A DNA stretch of 64,000 nt from Rhizobiaceae bacterium (GCA_019635775.1 JAHBYU010000002.1:186001-250000), one strand, 5' to 3'. Counted from the first letter of the stretch, positions 29,902 through 39,145 are shown. Numbers and translations: made by a program. Notes: generated from the letters alone by a model not told the origin.

Positions 29902-30013
29902 ATCTCAAGGGCGTGTTCTCCTCCCATTAACGCTCTTGAGTGTTCCCCTCTGGAGGTTTTGCCTTTTGGCACTCCAATCAAACTCAGCCGGATCATTTGA
30001 TCCGGCTTTTTTT
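29902..30013 (+). ncRNA. abcR: AbcR-type trans-acting small RNA (alpha-r15 family)
   Basis: About 112 bases. The first stem pairs CTCAAGGGCGT with ACGCTCTTGAG (11 pairs) and exposes CTCCTCCCA in its loop, an anti-Shine-Dalgarno seed typical of AbcR motif M1. Next comes TGTTCCCCTCTGGAGG with TTTTGCCTTTTGGCACT, the second conserved block. The RNA ends in an AGCCGGATCA/TGATCCGGCT stem followed by seven Ts. AbcR RNAs act with Hfq to silence many ABC-transporter mRNAs. Position right after an lsrB/vtlR-like gene supports the call. Family assignment is from memory of the consensus. Confidence 0.85.
29986..30013 (+). terminator. Rho-independent terminator of AbcR
   Basis: AGCCGGATCA (29986-29995) pairs with TGATCCGGCT (29998-30007), then a T-run to 30013. 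It also closes any read-through from lsrB and faces the converging msrP gene. Confidence 0.9.
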
Positions 30014-30083
30014 GTATCCCCCGACATTTCCACTCTGTGCACATCGATTAATCACAGATTAGGGGTGATGAAATTTTAGGCGC

Positions 30084-31046
30084 TCACATGTAGAGTGTGG
30101 ATGGGTCCATGCCGACATACAAATCGGCGACTTCAGCCGCGTAGCCGTTGAAGAGCAGGGTGGGGATGCGCTCTCCGGTGTCGAGTACTCGCTCTGTCGC
30201 CTGGCTCCAGCGCGGATGGGCAACCTCTGGATTGACGTTCGCCCAGAACCCGTATTCCGACGGCTGGAGAGCTTCCCACAACCCGACTGGACGCTCCTCC
30301 ACAAAGGAGATTTTCCGGATCGACTTGATTGACTTGAAGCCATACTTCCAAGGCATGTGAAGCCGAAGCGGAGCGCCGTGCTGCTTGGCAACCGGCTTGT
30401 CGTAGGCTCCGGTCACCATGAAGGAGAGATCGTTGCCGGCTTCCTCGATCGTCACGCCCTCGATGTAGGGCCACGGATAAAGGAAGTTGCCTTGTCCGCT
30501 GGCCATGTCGGGATCGAGGAAAGTCTCGAACCTCACATATTTCGCCGAAGCCTGCGGATTGGCCATCGCAACAAGCGATTTCAACGGAAAACCGGCCCAC
30601 GGTATTGTCATCGACCAGGCTTCGACGCAGCGATGGCGGTAAAGGCGGGTCTCCAGCGGAATCTTGCGAACCAGATCGTCGAGGGCGATCGTGAAGGGCT
30701 TTTCGACCAGACCGTCTATCGTGATTTCCCATGGCCGGACGACGAGGTTCTGCGCATTAGCCGCGATGTCCTTGCTCGTGCCGAACTCATAGAAATTGTT
30801 GTAGTTGGCGTTGATCTCCTCCGGCGTCACGGGACGGTCGATCTTGTACTTCTCATTCTTTTTGGCCGGGTACAGGTCCGCTGTAGGGTCCGCTTCCGCC
30901 GCTGCGACAACGGCACCGTGAGAAAGCGCGGCTGCTGCCCCGAATCCCATCCCTTTCAGGATCGAGCGTCGATTGAGGTAGACGGACTCTGGCGTGGCCA
31001 GACGCTCGGCGATCTCCCAGGAGGGGCGGCGAATTATGGCAACCAT
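30084..31046 (-). CDS. msrP: MsrP (YedY) periplasmic methionine-sulfoxide reductase, molybdopterin subunit
   Basis: Encodes 320 residues. A twin-arginine signal (NRRSILKGMGFG, near residues 26-37) directs export of the folded Mo-enzyme. The molybdenum-ligating cysteine is in YRHRCVEAWSM, followed by IPWAGFPLKSLV and the QHGAPLRLHMPWKYGFKSIK block diagnostic of YedY. It repairs oxidised methionines in periplasmic proteins. AAGGAG precedes ATG 31046. The usual membrane partner MsrQ is not next to it in either direction. Confidence 0.9.
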   Translation of the reverse strand: MVAIIRRPSWEIAERLATPESVYLNRRSILKGMGFGAAAALSHGAVVAAAEADPTADLYPAKKNEKYKIDRPVTPEEINANYNNFYEFGTSKDIAANAQNLVVRPWEITIDGLVEKPFTIALDDLVRKIPLETRLYRHRCVEAWSMTIPWAGFPLKSLVAMANPQASAKYVRFETFLDPDMASGQGNFLYPWPYIEGVTIEEAGNDLSFMVTGAYDKPVAKQHGAPLRLHMPWKYGFKSIKSIRKISFVEERPVGLWEALQPSEYGFWANVNPEVAHPRWSQATERVLDTGERIPTLLFNGYAAEVADLYVGMDPSTLYM

Positions 31047-31082
31047 CGGAAACTCCTTGGCGAAAGACATATGCTGATGCGA

Positions 31083-31103
31083 GGCGGGGTCAACCCGCCT
31101 TGC
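31083..31103. repeat. GC-rich inverted repeat between the EF-G paralogue and msrP
   Basis: AGGCGGGGT and ACCCGCCT flank a two-base loop. It lies about 50 bases after the EF-G-like stop and 40 before the msrP start. There is no T-run; it may separate the two minus-strand genes. Confidence 0.45.
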
Positions 31104-31148
31104 ATCACGTTCGCGTGGCGACGGCCTTTGTTACATCATCCGTTGATT

Positions 31149-33206
31149 CTAGGCCGCCTTGCCGCCCGCCTGCTGGCTCATCACCTGATCCGCCAGCCTG
31201 CCGGTCAGTTCCGCCATGTGGTCGAATGTCGCCTTGTAGGTGGCAACACCTGCTGTGGCCGAGCGCAACTCGATTATCAGGTCACCGATCTCGGCCTGCG
31301 GCATGGTGGCCTCCACGATATCCCAGCCGGGCCAACCAGGCCGCGCGTCGAATCCCAGAATTTGCCCGCGACGCTGTGGAATAAGCGCCGTGATGCGCGC
31401 CGTCGCCTCGGACGGTGTGGCGATCTCGACCTTCATGATCGGTTCGAGCAGCACGGGCGAACATTGCGCCATTCCTTCCTTCATGCCGAGCCGTGCCGCC
31501 ATCTGGAACGCCATGTCCGAGGAGTCGACTGCATGGTACGAGCCGTCGGACAGGTTCACCGCTATGTCCACCACCGGAAAGCCCAGCGGTCCCGATTTCA
31601 GGAAGTCGCGCACGCCGGCCTCCACGGACTGGATATATTGCTTCGGCACCACGCCACCCGTGATCGTGTCGGTGAACTGAAAACCCGAACCGCGGGGCAA
31701 CGGCTTTATCTCGAGAACGACGTCGCCGAACTGGCCGTGTCCGCCAGACTGCTTCTTGTGCCGGCCCCGTTGCGTCACACCCTTGCGGATGGTTTCGCGA
31801 TACGGGACGAGGGGCGGACGCACCTCGACTGGGATCTGGTTCTTGCCTTCCAGCCGTTCGACTGTGACGCGCAAATGCATTTCGCCATGGCCGGACAGCA
31901 CAGTTTCACCCGAGTCCTGGTTCTGGTGCAGGGTCAGCGACGGGTCTTCCTCGGCAAGGCGCTGGATTGCAGCCGACATGCGAACATCGTCCTTGCGTTC
32001 GCGTGGACGCAGGGAGAAGGCGAAGACCGGTTGCGGCGGTTCGAGCGCGACCAGTTGTTCGGTGCCGCCCTTTTTCGTGGAGAGCGTCTGCCCGGTCCGG
32101 ATGCCGTCAAGCTTGCCCAGCGCTACAGTTTCCCCGGTCGTGGCAGAGGCGGTCTTTGACTGGTCCTTTCCGAGCAGCCTGTATATTCCTGATATCCTTG
32201 CGCTTTCCGGCCCAGCAGCCCAGAGTTCAGTGCCATCCGTAACAGTTCCGGAAAGGATGCGGGAAACCGACAGCTTTCCGCCGTGCGGCGTATGGATCGT
32301 CTTCATCACCTGGATGATCGCGGTATCGCCGGCAGCGACGCCGAGACGGCTGCGCGTCATCTCGATGTCGGGTGCATCGTGCCGGATCGCCTTCAGGAGG
32401 CGAAGGACGCCGTTTCCCTTTTCCGCTGTGCCGATAAGGACGGGCGTCACTGAGCCGGCCCGGAGATCGGCTGAAAGGTCGTCGAAAACCTCGTCGCGGG
32501 GTGGCTCCTTCTCGTCCAGGAGCTGCTCCATCAGCAGATCGTCATGGTCTGCGAGCGTTTCCAGCATAGAGAAGCGCGCCTCGATCTCGCGCGCCTTTTC
32601 ATCGTCAGGAATCTCGGCAACCTCGCTTTCGGCGAAGTCACGCCAGACATAGGCCCGCTCCAGCGCAAGGTCTATGGATCCGACAACGGCGCCTTCCCGG
32701 CGCAGCGGTATCTGGCGCAGCAGGAGCGGTGTGGTGCTGACGGGTTGCAGGAGCTTCAGGGTATCGCGCACGCCGGCGGCGGTCCTGTCGATCTTGTTGA
32801 GGAAAAGGATGCATGGCACGCCGAGGTCGTCTAGCTTGCGCATGATGAGCTGAAGCGCGGGGATTTTCTTCTCGTCCGCCTCGGCAACGACGACGGCGAG
32901 ATCGCAGGCCGCCAGCACCGCATCCCCCTCGAAGGCGAATTCGATTGAGCCGGGGCAGTCGATGAAAGTCAGGCTTTCGCCCATGAAATCTATGGTGGCT
33001 ACAGAAGCCTCGACGCTCATCGCATGAGCCTTGGCCTCGGGAGAATGGTCGGAAACCGTATTGCCGGACGAGACCGGATTCTGGCGTGGAATTGTGCCTG
33101 TCCGGGCGAGAATTGCTTCAAGAAGTGTGGTTTTTCCGCTGGCGAAGGGACCGACGATGGCGATGCATTTCGGTCCCGTGCGTCTTCCTCCGGCGCGACT
33201 TCCCAT
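31149..33206 (-). CDS. EF-G-like translational GTPase paralogue
   Basis: Encodes 685 residues with the full five-domain EF-G layout. G1 is GPFASGKTT (residues 19-27) and G4 is NKID (137-140). The switch regions differ from canonical EF-G: G3 reads DCPGS (83-87) instead of DTPGH, so the catalytic histidine is a serine, and the switch I GITI sequence is absent. Domain IV keeps a GGHGQFGDV loop. It resembles EF-G2-type paralogues of unclear role. ATG 33206 is chosen because GGAGG lies eight bases upstream; ATG 33236 would fuse part of a repeat to the protein. Confidence 0.85.
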   Translation of the reverse strand: MGSRAGGRRTGPKCIAIVGPFASGKTTLLEAILARTGTIPRQNPVSSGNTVSDHSPEAKAHAMSVEASVATIDFMGESLTFIDCPGSIEFAFEGDAVLAACDLAVVVAEADEKKIPALQLIMRKLDDLGVPCILFLNKIDRTAAGVRDTLKLLQPVSTTPLLLRQIPLRREGAVVGSIDLALERAYVWRDFAESEVAEIPDDEKAREIEARFSMLETLADHDDLLMEQLLDEKEPPRDEVFDDLSADLRAGSVTPVLIGTAEKGNGVLRLLKAIRHDAPDIEMTRSRLGVAAGDTAIIQVMKTIHTPHGGKLSVSRILSGTVTDGTELWAAGPESARISGIYRLLGKDQSKTASATTGETVALGKLDGIRTGQTLSTKKGGTEQLVALEPPQPVFAFSLRPRERKDDVRMSAAIQRLAEEDPSLTLHQNQDSGETVLSGHGEMHLRVTVERLEGKNQIPVEVRPPLVPYRETIRKGVTQRGRHKKQSGGHGQFGDVVLEIKPLPRGSGFQFTDTITGGVVPKQYIQSVEAGVRDFLKSGPLGFPVVDIAVNLSDGSYHAVDSSDMAFQMAARLGMKEGMAQCSPVLLEPIMKVEIATPSEATARITALIPQRRGQILGFDARPGWPGWDIVEATMPQAEIGDLIIELRSATAGVATYKATFDHMAELTGRLADQVMSQQAGGKAA

Positions 33207-33226
33207 GATGCTGGCCTCCACTCTGG

Positions 33227-33307
33227 CGTTTCCCATTGAGCGGCGGCCGGCCTTCGGCCGTCGCGGGCGTTTCCAATTAGCGGCGGCCGGCCTTCGGCCG
33301 TCGCGGG
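33227..33307. repeat. Two tandem 40-41 base GC-rich repeats in the EF-G paralogue leader
   Basis: Copy one (33227-33267) and copy two (33268-33307) share GCGTTTCC and AGCGGCGGCCGGCCTTCGG, differing by a base change and a deletion. Each copy contains complementary CGGCCG segments able to form a very stable hairpin. On the minus strand they end about 20 bases before the start codon. Confidence 0.75.
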
Positions 33308-33440
33308 GCGGGGTCTTCTGCCTCCTGCCTGAAGCTTATCGTTCCACGGGTTTGCCCGTAGGGCAAGGGGCATCCAGATGGCTGATGCCTCAGGGCGGGA
33401 AAATCGCTAGACTTGCAGAACATGGCAAAAGGAGCGGCTC

Positions 33441-33839
33441 ATGAAGATCATGCCCTGCGGCAGCGTCGCCACGGTTCATCCGCCGGAGGCCTATTTTACC
33501 GGGCGGGTTATCCAGCAGCCCATCATAGAGGCAGAGGCACCAGCCCGCGTGCGCGCTGCACTCGTCAGTTTCGAACCAGGCGCGCGCACAGCCTGGCATA
33601 CCCATCCGCTGGGCCAGACCCTGCATGTCGTCTCTGGATCAGGTCTTGCGCAGGTCTGGGACGGTCCGGTCCAAGCGATCAAGGCGGGCGACGTCGTCTT
33701 CTTTCCGCCCGGCGAGAAGCATTGGCACGGAGCCGCTCCCACGACCGCGATGACACACATGGCGATCCACGAGGCGTTGGACGGCGTTCATGTAGAATGG
33801 CTGGAGAAGGTTTCCGACGAGCAATATTCCGCAAAGTGA
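33441..33839 (+). CDS. Single-domain cupin, hydroxynitrile-lyase-like
   Basis: Encodes 132 residues. The first cupin motif is [21 protein letters not shown] and the second is [20 protein letters not shown]; the metal ligands His, His, Gln and His are in place. The sequence is strikingly like the manganese cupins shown to have hydroxynitrile lyase activity in acidobacteria, and related to carboxymuconolactone-type cupins. The natural substrate is unknown. AAGGAG lies seven bases before ATG 33441. Confidence 0.8.
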   Translation: MKIMPCGSVATVHPPEAYFTGRVIQQPIIEAEAPARVRAALVSFEPGARTAWHTHPLGQTLHVVSGSGLAQVWDGPVQAIKAGDVVFFPPGEKHWHGAAPTTAMTHMAIHEALDGVHVEWLEKVSDEQYSAK

Positions 33840-33860
33840 CACGCGGGGCGCGTATGCGGC

Positions 33861-35045
33861 CTATATCCTGTTGTCCATGACATCGGCGATGCGCCGCCGG
33901 ATCATCTTGCGCTGATTGATGTCGAATTGCGATCTGAGTTCGTCAGCGAGGGCGCGTGCCCGCCTAGCCATGGCCGCATCCTCGTAGGCGTTGAGGATGG
34001 TTGAACGAAACAGGTGTGCTGGCAGGTCTTTGTCGTCAATAAGTTGCATTATCCCGCGCCGCTCGACGGCTTCGGCATTGTATTGCTTTTCCAGATCAGA
34101 CGGTCTTGAAACCTGCGGCAGTCCTGATGCGATGCCGAGGCACGTAATCCCATGTTGTGCGGCGCTGACGATAAGCCGACTTCGCTTTGCTATCAGATTG
34201 ACGGGAACGGCAGCCCGTTCGACCCGGATATTGAGCGAACTGAATGAAGCGGCAAGGCTTGGGTCGAGCTTGGGTATGAAGAGTCGAACAGGTCGACCGA
34301 TATTGCCGATCGCCTCGATGAACGCCGGATCCGCCATCTTGGCGTTTGACAGATAGACAAAGATCTCGTCTCCGTCCGAAACGGGCCCGACCTCGCCACC
34401 CATCATGGGGGGTAGGCTGGGCATTGCGCGCCACGCCGCATAGGGATCCAGCATGTCGATGGAGAAAATGATCTGGTCTGTCGCCTGGTATACTTCCGGG
34501 AGCCCTGCCAATTCAGGAACGCCAAACTCGGTAACGACTGAGTTGACGATCTCAAGCGTTTCAGCTTCGTCGTAGATACAAGTGGAGTGCTGCGACAAAA
34601 GAATAGGAAAGCGCGGCATCGCCGGAGGTGGCGTCAGATATCCGGTGCTGATTGCTACGCTTGGGATGCCAAGTCCTCTCGCGGCCATCAGCGCGCAGGG
34701 AGCGCAGTCGGCTATCACCAGCGAGATGTCGCATTCGCGCATGACTCCCTGCCACCAGCCGATGCTCTCGCGCAGGATTTCAGGCCGTCGGAAGCCGACA
34801 TCCCCTAGAAATTCGCCCCAGGTCGCCCTAGGCGGGCTTCCTCGTGCCTTGCGATCGTCCTCAAAAAGCGGAAGCCATGGCCCCTGCACCGGCGTGCACA
34901 GGCCTGAAAGTGCGCCTGCATGGGTGAGGTCGCAAAGTGCTGCATCGAATGTGAAGCGGTCGTCGACAGCCTCGGCAACCGTCTTCAGCGTGACGATATG
35001 GCCCATGCCCCCGCCATGTTCCCAGGCCAGGAGGGCTCCGAGCAT
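33861..35045 (-). CDS. UGT-like (GT1) glycosyltransferase
   Basis: Encodes 394 residues. The N-terminal domain has WEHGGGMGHIVTL, a glycine-rich loop of GT-B enzymes acting on small molecules. The C-terminal half has IVSAAQHGITCLGIASGLPQV and DLEKQYNAEAVERRG, matching the HGG-T-x-E-x-l-x-x-GvP and dQ-x-x-NA pattern of MGT/UGT enzymes in degenerate form. Acceptor unknown. It follows aatA by 19 bases and could be co-transcribed. Its codon choice looks less GC-biased than its neighbours, hinting at separate ancestry. Confidence 0.7.
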   Translation of the reverse strand: MLGALLAWEHGGGMGHIVTLKTVAEAVDDRFTFDAALCDLTHAGALSGLCTPVQGPWLPLFEDDRKARGSPPRATWGEFLGDVGFRRPEILRESIGWWQGVMRECDISLVIADCAPCALMAARGLGIPSVAISTGYLTPPPAMPRFPILLSQHSTCIYDEAETLEIVNSVVTEFGVPELAGLPEVYQATDQIIFSIDMLDPYAAWRAMPSLPPMMGGEVGPVSDGDEIFVYLSNAKMADPAFIEAIGNIGRPVRLFIPKLDPSLAASFSSLNIRVERAAVPVNLIAKRSRLIVSAAQHGITCLGIASGLPQVSRPSDLEKQYNAEAVERRGIMQLIDDKDLPAHLFRSTILNAYEDAAMARRARALADELRSQFDINQRKMIRRRIADVMDNRI

Positions 35046-35064
35046 GGCCGGGTCTCAGGCAGGG

Positions 35065-36405
<1,341 letters not shown>

Positions 36406-36460
36406 TTAACGACCGGTAAAACCTTCCCATTCATAAGGAGATTGGATAGTTCGTGGAGTA

Positions 36461-37363
36461 TTGCGTCAGGTGGCTGCAAGTAGCGGTTCGCGCATCGTTC
36501 GCCAGGAAGGCGGTACCTGGGAGGCTTCCTGGGCGCCATTCCTGCTGAAAACCGCGTTCCAGCCGATCTTCGAATTCAGCGATGGCAAGCTCTCGATCGT
36601 AGCTTACGAGGCGCTTCTGAGGCCGTTCCGTGACGGCCAAGGCTCGCCGCCCATGGCATTTTTCGGTGGCCTTCCGTTGACCGAGAGGATCGCAGTCGAG
36701 AACCTTTCGCACCAGATGCATCTGCTTAACGCCGCTGCGTGCCTGCCGGCTGACGCGCAGATTTTCGTCAATTTCGATCCGTCGATCTTCATTGATCATG
36801 CCGTTGTCGAGACCGCCATCCGGGAGATGCGTCTGACGCTGGCCCGGACCGGCGTCGATCCACTCCGTGTCGTCTGCGAGGTGACGGAGCGCGAATGCGT
36901 TTCGCAAGAGACGCTTTTCGCGCTTGTAGGGTCCCTCAAGGCAAGCGGATTTCGGATCGCAATCGACGACTACGGTGCAGAGAGCTCCGACATGGGGCGA
37001 ATACGGGACCTGCATCCCGATATCGTGAAGTTCGACGGGGATTGGGTGTCGCGCCTGATGGCGTCGGCGCCTGGCATGGCGCTGCTTGCAACGATGGTTT
37101 CGATCTTCTCCGAGCAAGGAATACGTACGCTTTTCGAAGGGATAGAGGAGGGCCGGCAGATCGAGCTGGCGGAGAGCGCAGGCGTCGATTTCGTTCAGGG
37201 CTTCGCACTTGCACACCCGGAAATGGCAGTGGCAAATCCTGCTTTGATCGAAAAGACAGGCGGCGACAAGTTCGGTCAACCGGGCAGATCCCCTAGAAGC
37301 GCGAATACCGCCACGATAGGCGAAACGCGCCATATCAGGACGTTCGGGCGCCGGGTGACCTGA
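36461..37363 (+). CDS. EAL-domain c-di-GMP phosphodiesterase, canonical active site
   Basis: Encodes 300 residues, essentially a stand-alone EAL domain. All catalytic positions look intact: Glu50 in YEALLRP, Asn104 in FVNFDPS, Glu140 in CEVTERE, Asp169-Asp170 in IDDYG, Lys190 in VKFDG, Glu226 in FEGIEE and Gln246 in VQGFAL. It should hydrolyse c-di-GMP to pGpG in the cytoplasm. No sensor or membrane segment precedes it. The start is a TTG at 36461, or GTG at 36470, after GGAG. The next gene, a degenerate EAL protein, begins two bases after its stop. Confidence 0.85.
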   Translation: MRQVAASSGSRIVRQEGGTWEASWAPFLLKTAFQPIFEFSDGKLSIVAYEALLRPFRDGQGSPPMAFFGGLPLTERIAVENLSHQMHLLNAAACLPADAQIFVNFDPSIFIDHAVVETAIREMRLTLARTGVDPLRVVCEVTERECVSQETLFALVGSLKASGFRIAIDDYGAESSDMGRIRDLHPDIVKFDGDWVSRLMASAPGMALLATMVSIFSEQGIRTLFEGIEEGRQIELAESAGVDFVQGFALAHPEMAVANPALIEKTGGDKFGQPGRSPRSANTATIGETRHIRTFGRRVT

Positions 37364-37365
37364 CG

Positions 37366-38205
37366 ATGGATGCTTTTGCCGCGCTGCGCGCCAGGGTCGA
37401 CGCTGCGATGGCCGTGGACGAAATCGGCATCGAGAGCGGTGGCTACGGGCTTTATAGATTGAAGTGCCTCTATCAGCCGGTATTTGAACGTCGCCGGCAA
37501 TCGTTGCGGCTAGTTGCCGTTGAAGCAACGACGCGGCCGCATGTTGCTGGAGAAGAAGTGCCGGCCGAAGTTTTCCTCGAGGCCGTGGCGGCCGACGATC
37601 TTGGTTTTATCGACCATCTGGCCCTTGCCATTGCGGTGAGAAACTACGCGACTCTCGAGAGCGGGGACATGTCACTGCTCGTTGATCTGCCGTCCAGTCT
37701 GGATACCGCAAAGACACTTCTCTTCATGTCCTTGGAAGCCGAGACGGTTGAACTCGAGACCAGCCGGATCATCTGCACGGTCAGTGAAGCGATAGCTCCG
37801 ACCGGAACCGGGCTTTCCACTCTTGCGATAGAAATTCGTGGCAAGGGGATGGGGGTCGCCATCGCCGATTTCGGCAGTGGTCGATGGTCGGACGGCCAGA
37901 TGGATTTTCTGGCTCCGGATATTGTCAGGATCAATGGAGACTGGTTTCGCAAGATCTGTCGCGATCCGATGACGATCAGGCTCTTCGACACGGTGGTTGC
38001 GCGGCTTCGCGAGCGCAACGCCAGAGTGCTTGTCAGTGGCATCGAGACCGAACAGCATCTGGGTGTGGCGCTGAGGGCTGGAGCCGATCTGTTTGCGGGG
38101 CGGCATCTTGCGCCTGCGGCGCTTGCCGGGTCGTCTTTGGTGGAGAGTGTTTCTCTGCGCGACAAGCTGGGTGGTGCCGAGAAGATCGTGCCGCTTTACG
38201 GCTGA
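37366..38205 (+). CDS. Degenerate EAL-domain protein, probably non-catalytic
   Basis: Encodes 279 residues that align by motif with the preceding EAL protein but have lost the active site. Glu53 remains (VEATTRP). The Asn is Asp107 (LVDLPSS), the E-x-T-E glutamate is Thr138 (CTVSEA), the first of the paired aspartates is Ala167 (ADFG), the lysine is Arg188 (VRING), the EGIE glutamate is Ser224 (SGIET), and VQG has become FAG. It could bind c-di-GMP or pair with its neighbour without hydrolysis. The frame is intact and tightly coupled, so it is not a pseudogene. Confidence 0.75.
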   Translation: MDAFAALRARVDAAMAVDEIGIESGGYGLYRLKCLYQPVFERRRQSLRLVAVEATTRPHVAGEEVPAEVFLEAVAADDLGFIDHLALAIAVRNYATLESGDMSLLVDLPSSLDTAKTLLFMSLEAETVELETSRIICTVSEAIAPTGTGLSTLAIEIRGKGMGVAIADFGSGRWSDGQMDFLAPDIVRINGDWFRKICRDPMTIRLFDTVVARLRERNARVLVSGIETEQHLGVALRAGADLFAGRHLAPAALAGSSLVESVSLRDKLGGAEKIVPLYG

Positions 38206-38306
38206 TCCATCACATTCCCTGATCGTTCGGCGAGGAAAAGTCACTGGAAAGCCGCTTGCCGGTCGATGAATATTGGCTCATGGCCAATATCCGGAGGAGC
38301 GCCTGC

Positions 38307-38924
38307 ATGATCACAATATACGGGATGGTGGAGAGCGGAAATTGCTACAAGCCGCGTCTGCTGATGGCAAAGCTCGGCCGTTCCTTCCGGCATATCGAGG
38401 TGAGTTCCACGGACGGCGGCACCCGCGCGCAGGCGTTTGTGGCCAAGAATCCAAACGCCATGGTACCGTTGCTGGAATATGAAGACGGCCGGCTTCTGGC
38501 GGAATCCAACGCCATGCTGTTGCATCTTGCGGAAGGCACTCGCCTGATACCGAAGGATTCCTACGAACGCGCGCTCGCTTACCAGTGGCTGTTTTTCGAG
38601 CAGTACAGCCATGAGCCTTATATCGCCGTGAGGCGGGCCCTCCTGACTTTCCCGAACCGGAAGAATGACGCCACGCCGGAACGTCTGGCATCGACGCTGG
38701 AGCGTGGCAACAAGGCGCTTGGTGTCATGGAGAAGCGACTTTCTGCCTCAGACTTTTTTGCTGGAAAGACAATGAGCGTGGCCGACATCGCGCTCTACGC
38801 CTATACGCACATGGCGCATGAAGGTGGCTTCGACCTGTCGGGTCATCCATCCGTGCTCGCGTGGCTTAGGCGGGTTGAGAGCGATCCGGGCCATGTGCCG
38901 ATCGGCTGGTTGCCCAAAGCATGA
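38307..38924 (+). CDS. Glutathione S-transferase family protein
   Basis: Encodes 205 residues. The thioredoxin-fold N-domain starts MITIYGMVESGNCYKPRLLMA with NAMVPLLEYEDGRLLAESNAML (the cis-proline and Glu-Ser glutathione site). The all-helical C-domain holds FFAGKTMSVADIALYAYTH. GGAGGAG lies eight bases before ATG 38307. The final two codons and the stop (AAA GCA TGA) are contributed by the first copy of the downstream palindromic repeat, so the native C-terminus may have been altered by repeat insertion. Confidence 0.85.
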   Translation: MITIYGMVESGNCYKPRLLMAKLGRSFRHIEVSSTDGGTRAQAFVAKNPNAMVPLLEYEDGRLLAESNAMLLHLAEGTRLIPKDSYERALAYQWLFFEQYSHEPYIAVRRALLTFPNRKNDATPERLASTLERGNKALGVMEKRLSASDFFAGKTMSVADIALYAYTHMAHEGGFDLSGHPSVLAWLRRVESDPGHVPIGWLPKA

Positions 38925-39131
38925 TCCCGAAAAGTGGGAACCGGTTTTCGGATCGGATCATGCTTTGAGAAGGGTCACATGATCCCGAAAAGTGGGAACC
39001 GGTTTTCGGATCGGATCATGCTTTGAGAAGGTCACTTGATCCCGAAAAGTGGGAACCGGTTTTCGGATCGGATCATGCTTTGAGAAGGTCACTTGATCCC
39101 GAAAAGTGGGAACCGGTTTTCGGATCGGATT
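38916..39131. repeat. Four tandem copies of a rhizobial palindromic intergenic repeat (57-58 bases)
   Basis: Copies begin at 38921, 38979, 39036 and 39093. Each contains GATCCCGAAAAGTGGGAACC followed by GGTTTTCGGATCGGATCATG, and ends CTTTGAGAAGG-TCAC; the last is cut short. The outer arms AAAGCATGATCC and GGATCATGCTTT are inverted repeats. The core is a well-known dispersed element of rhizobial and Brucella genomes. There are no spacers, so it is not a CRISPR array. The first copy overlaps the GST stop codon. Confidence 0.9.
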
Positions 39132-39145
39132 AGGTGTTAAATGAA

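Noticed and set aside
30357-32159. A 600-codon open frame on the plus strand opposite msrP and the EF-G paralogue
   Set aside because: It spans two well-recognised minus-strand genes, has no recognisable domain and a composition expected from antisense reading of GC-rich codons.
37366-38205. Pseudogene call for the second EAL protein
   Set aside because: The frame is complete and coupled to its neighbour; substitutions are confined to catalytic positions rather than random.
38916-39131. CRISPR array
   Set aside because: The repeats abut without variable spacers and match a known dispersed palindromic element.
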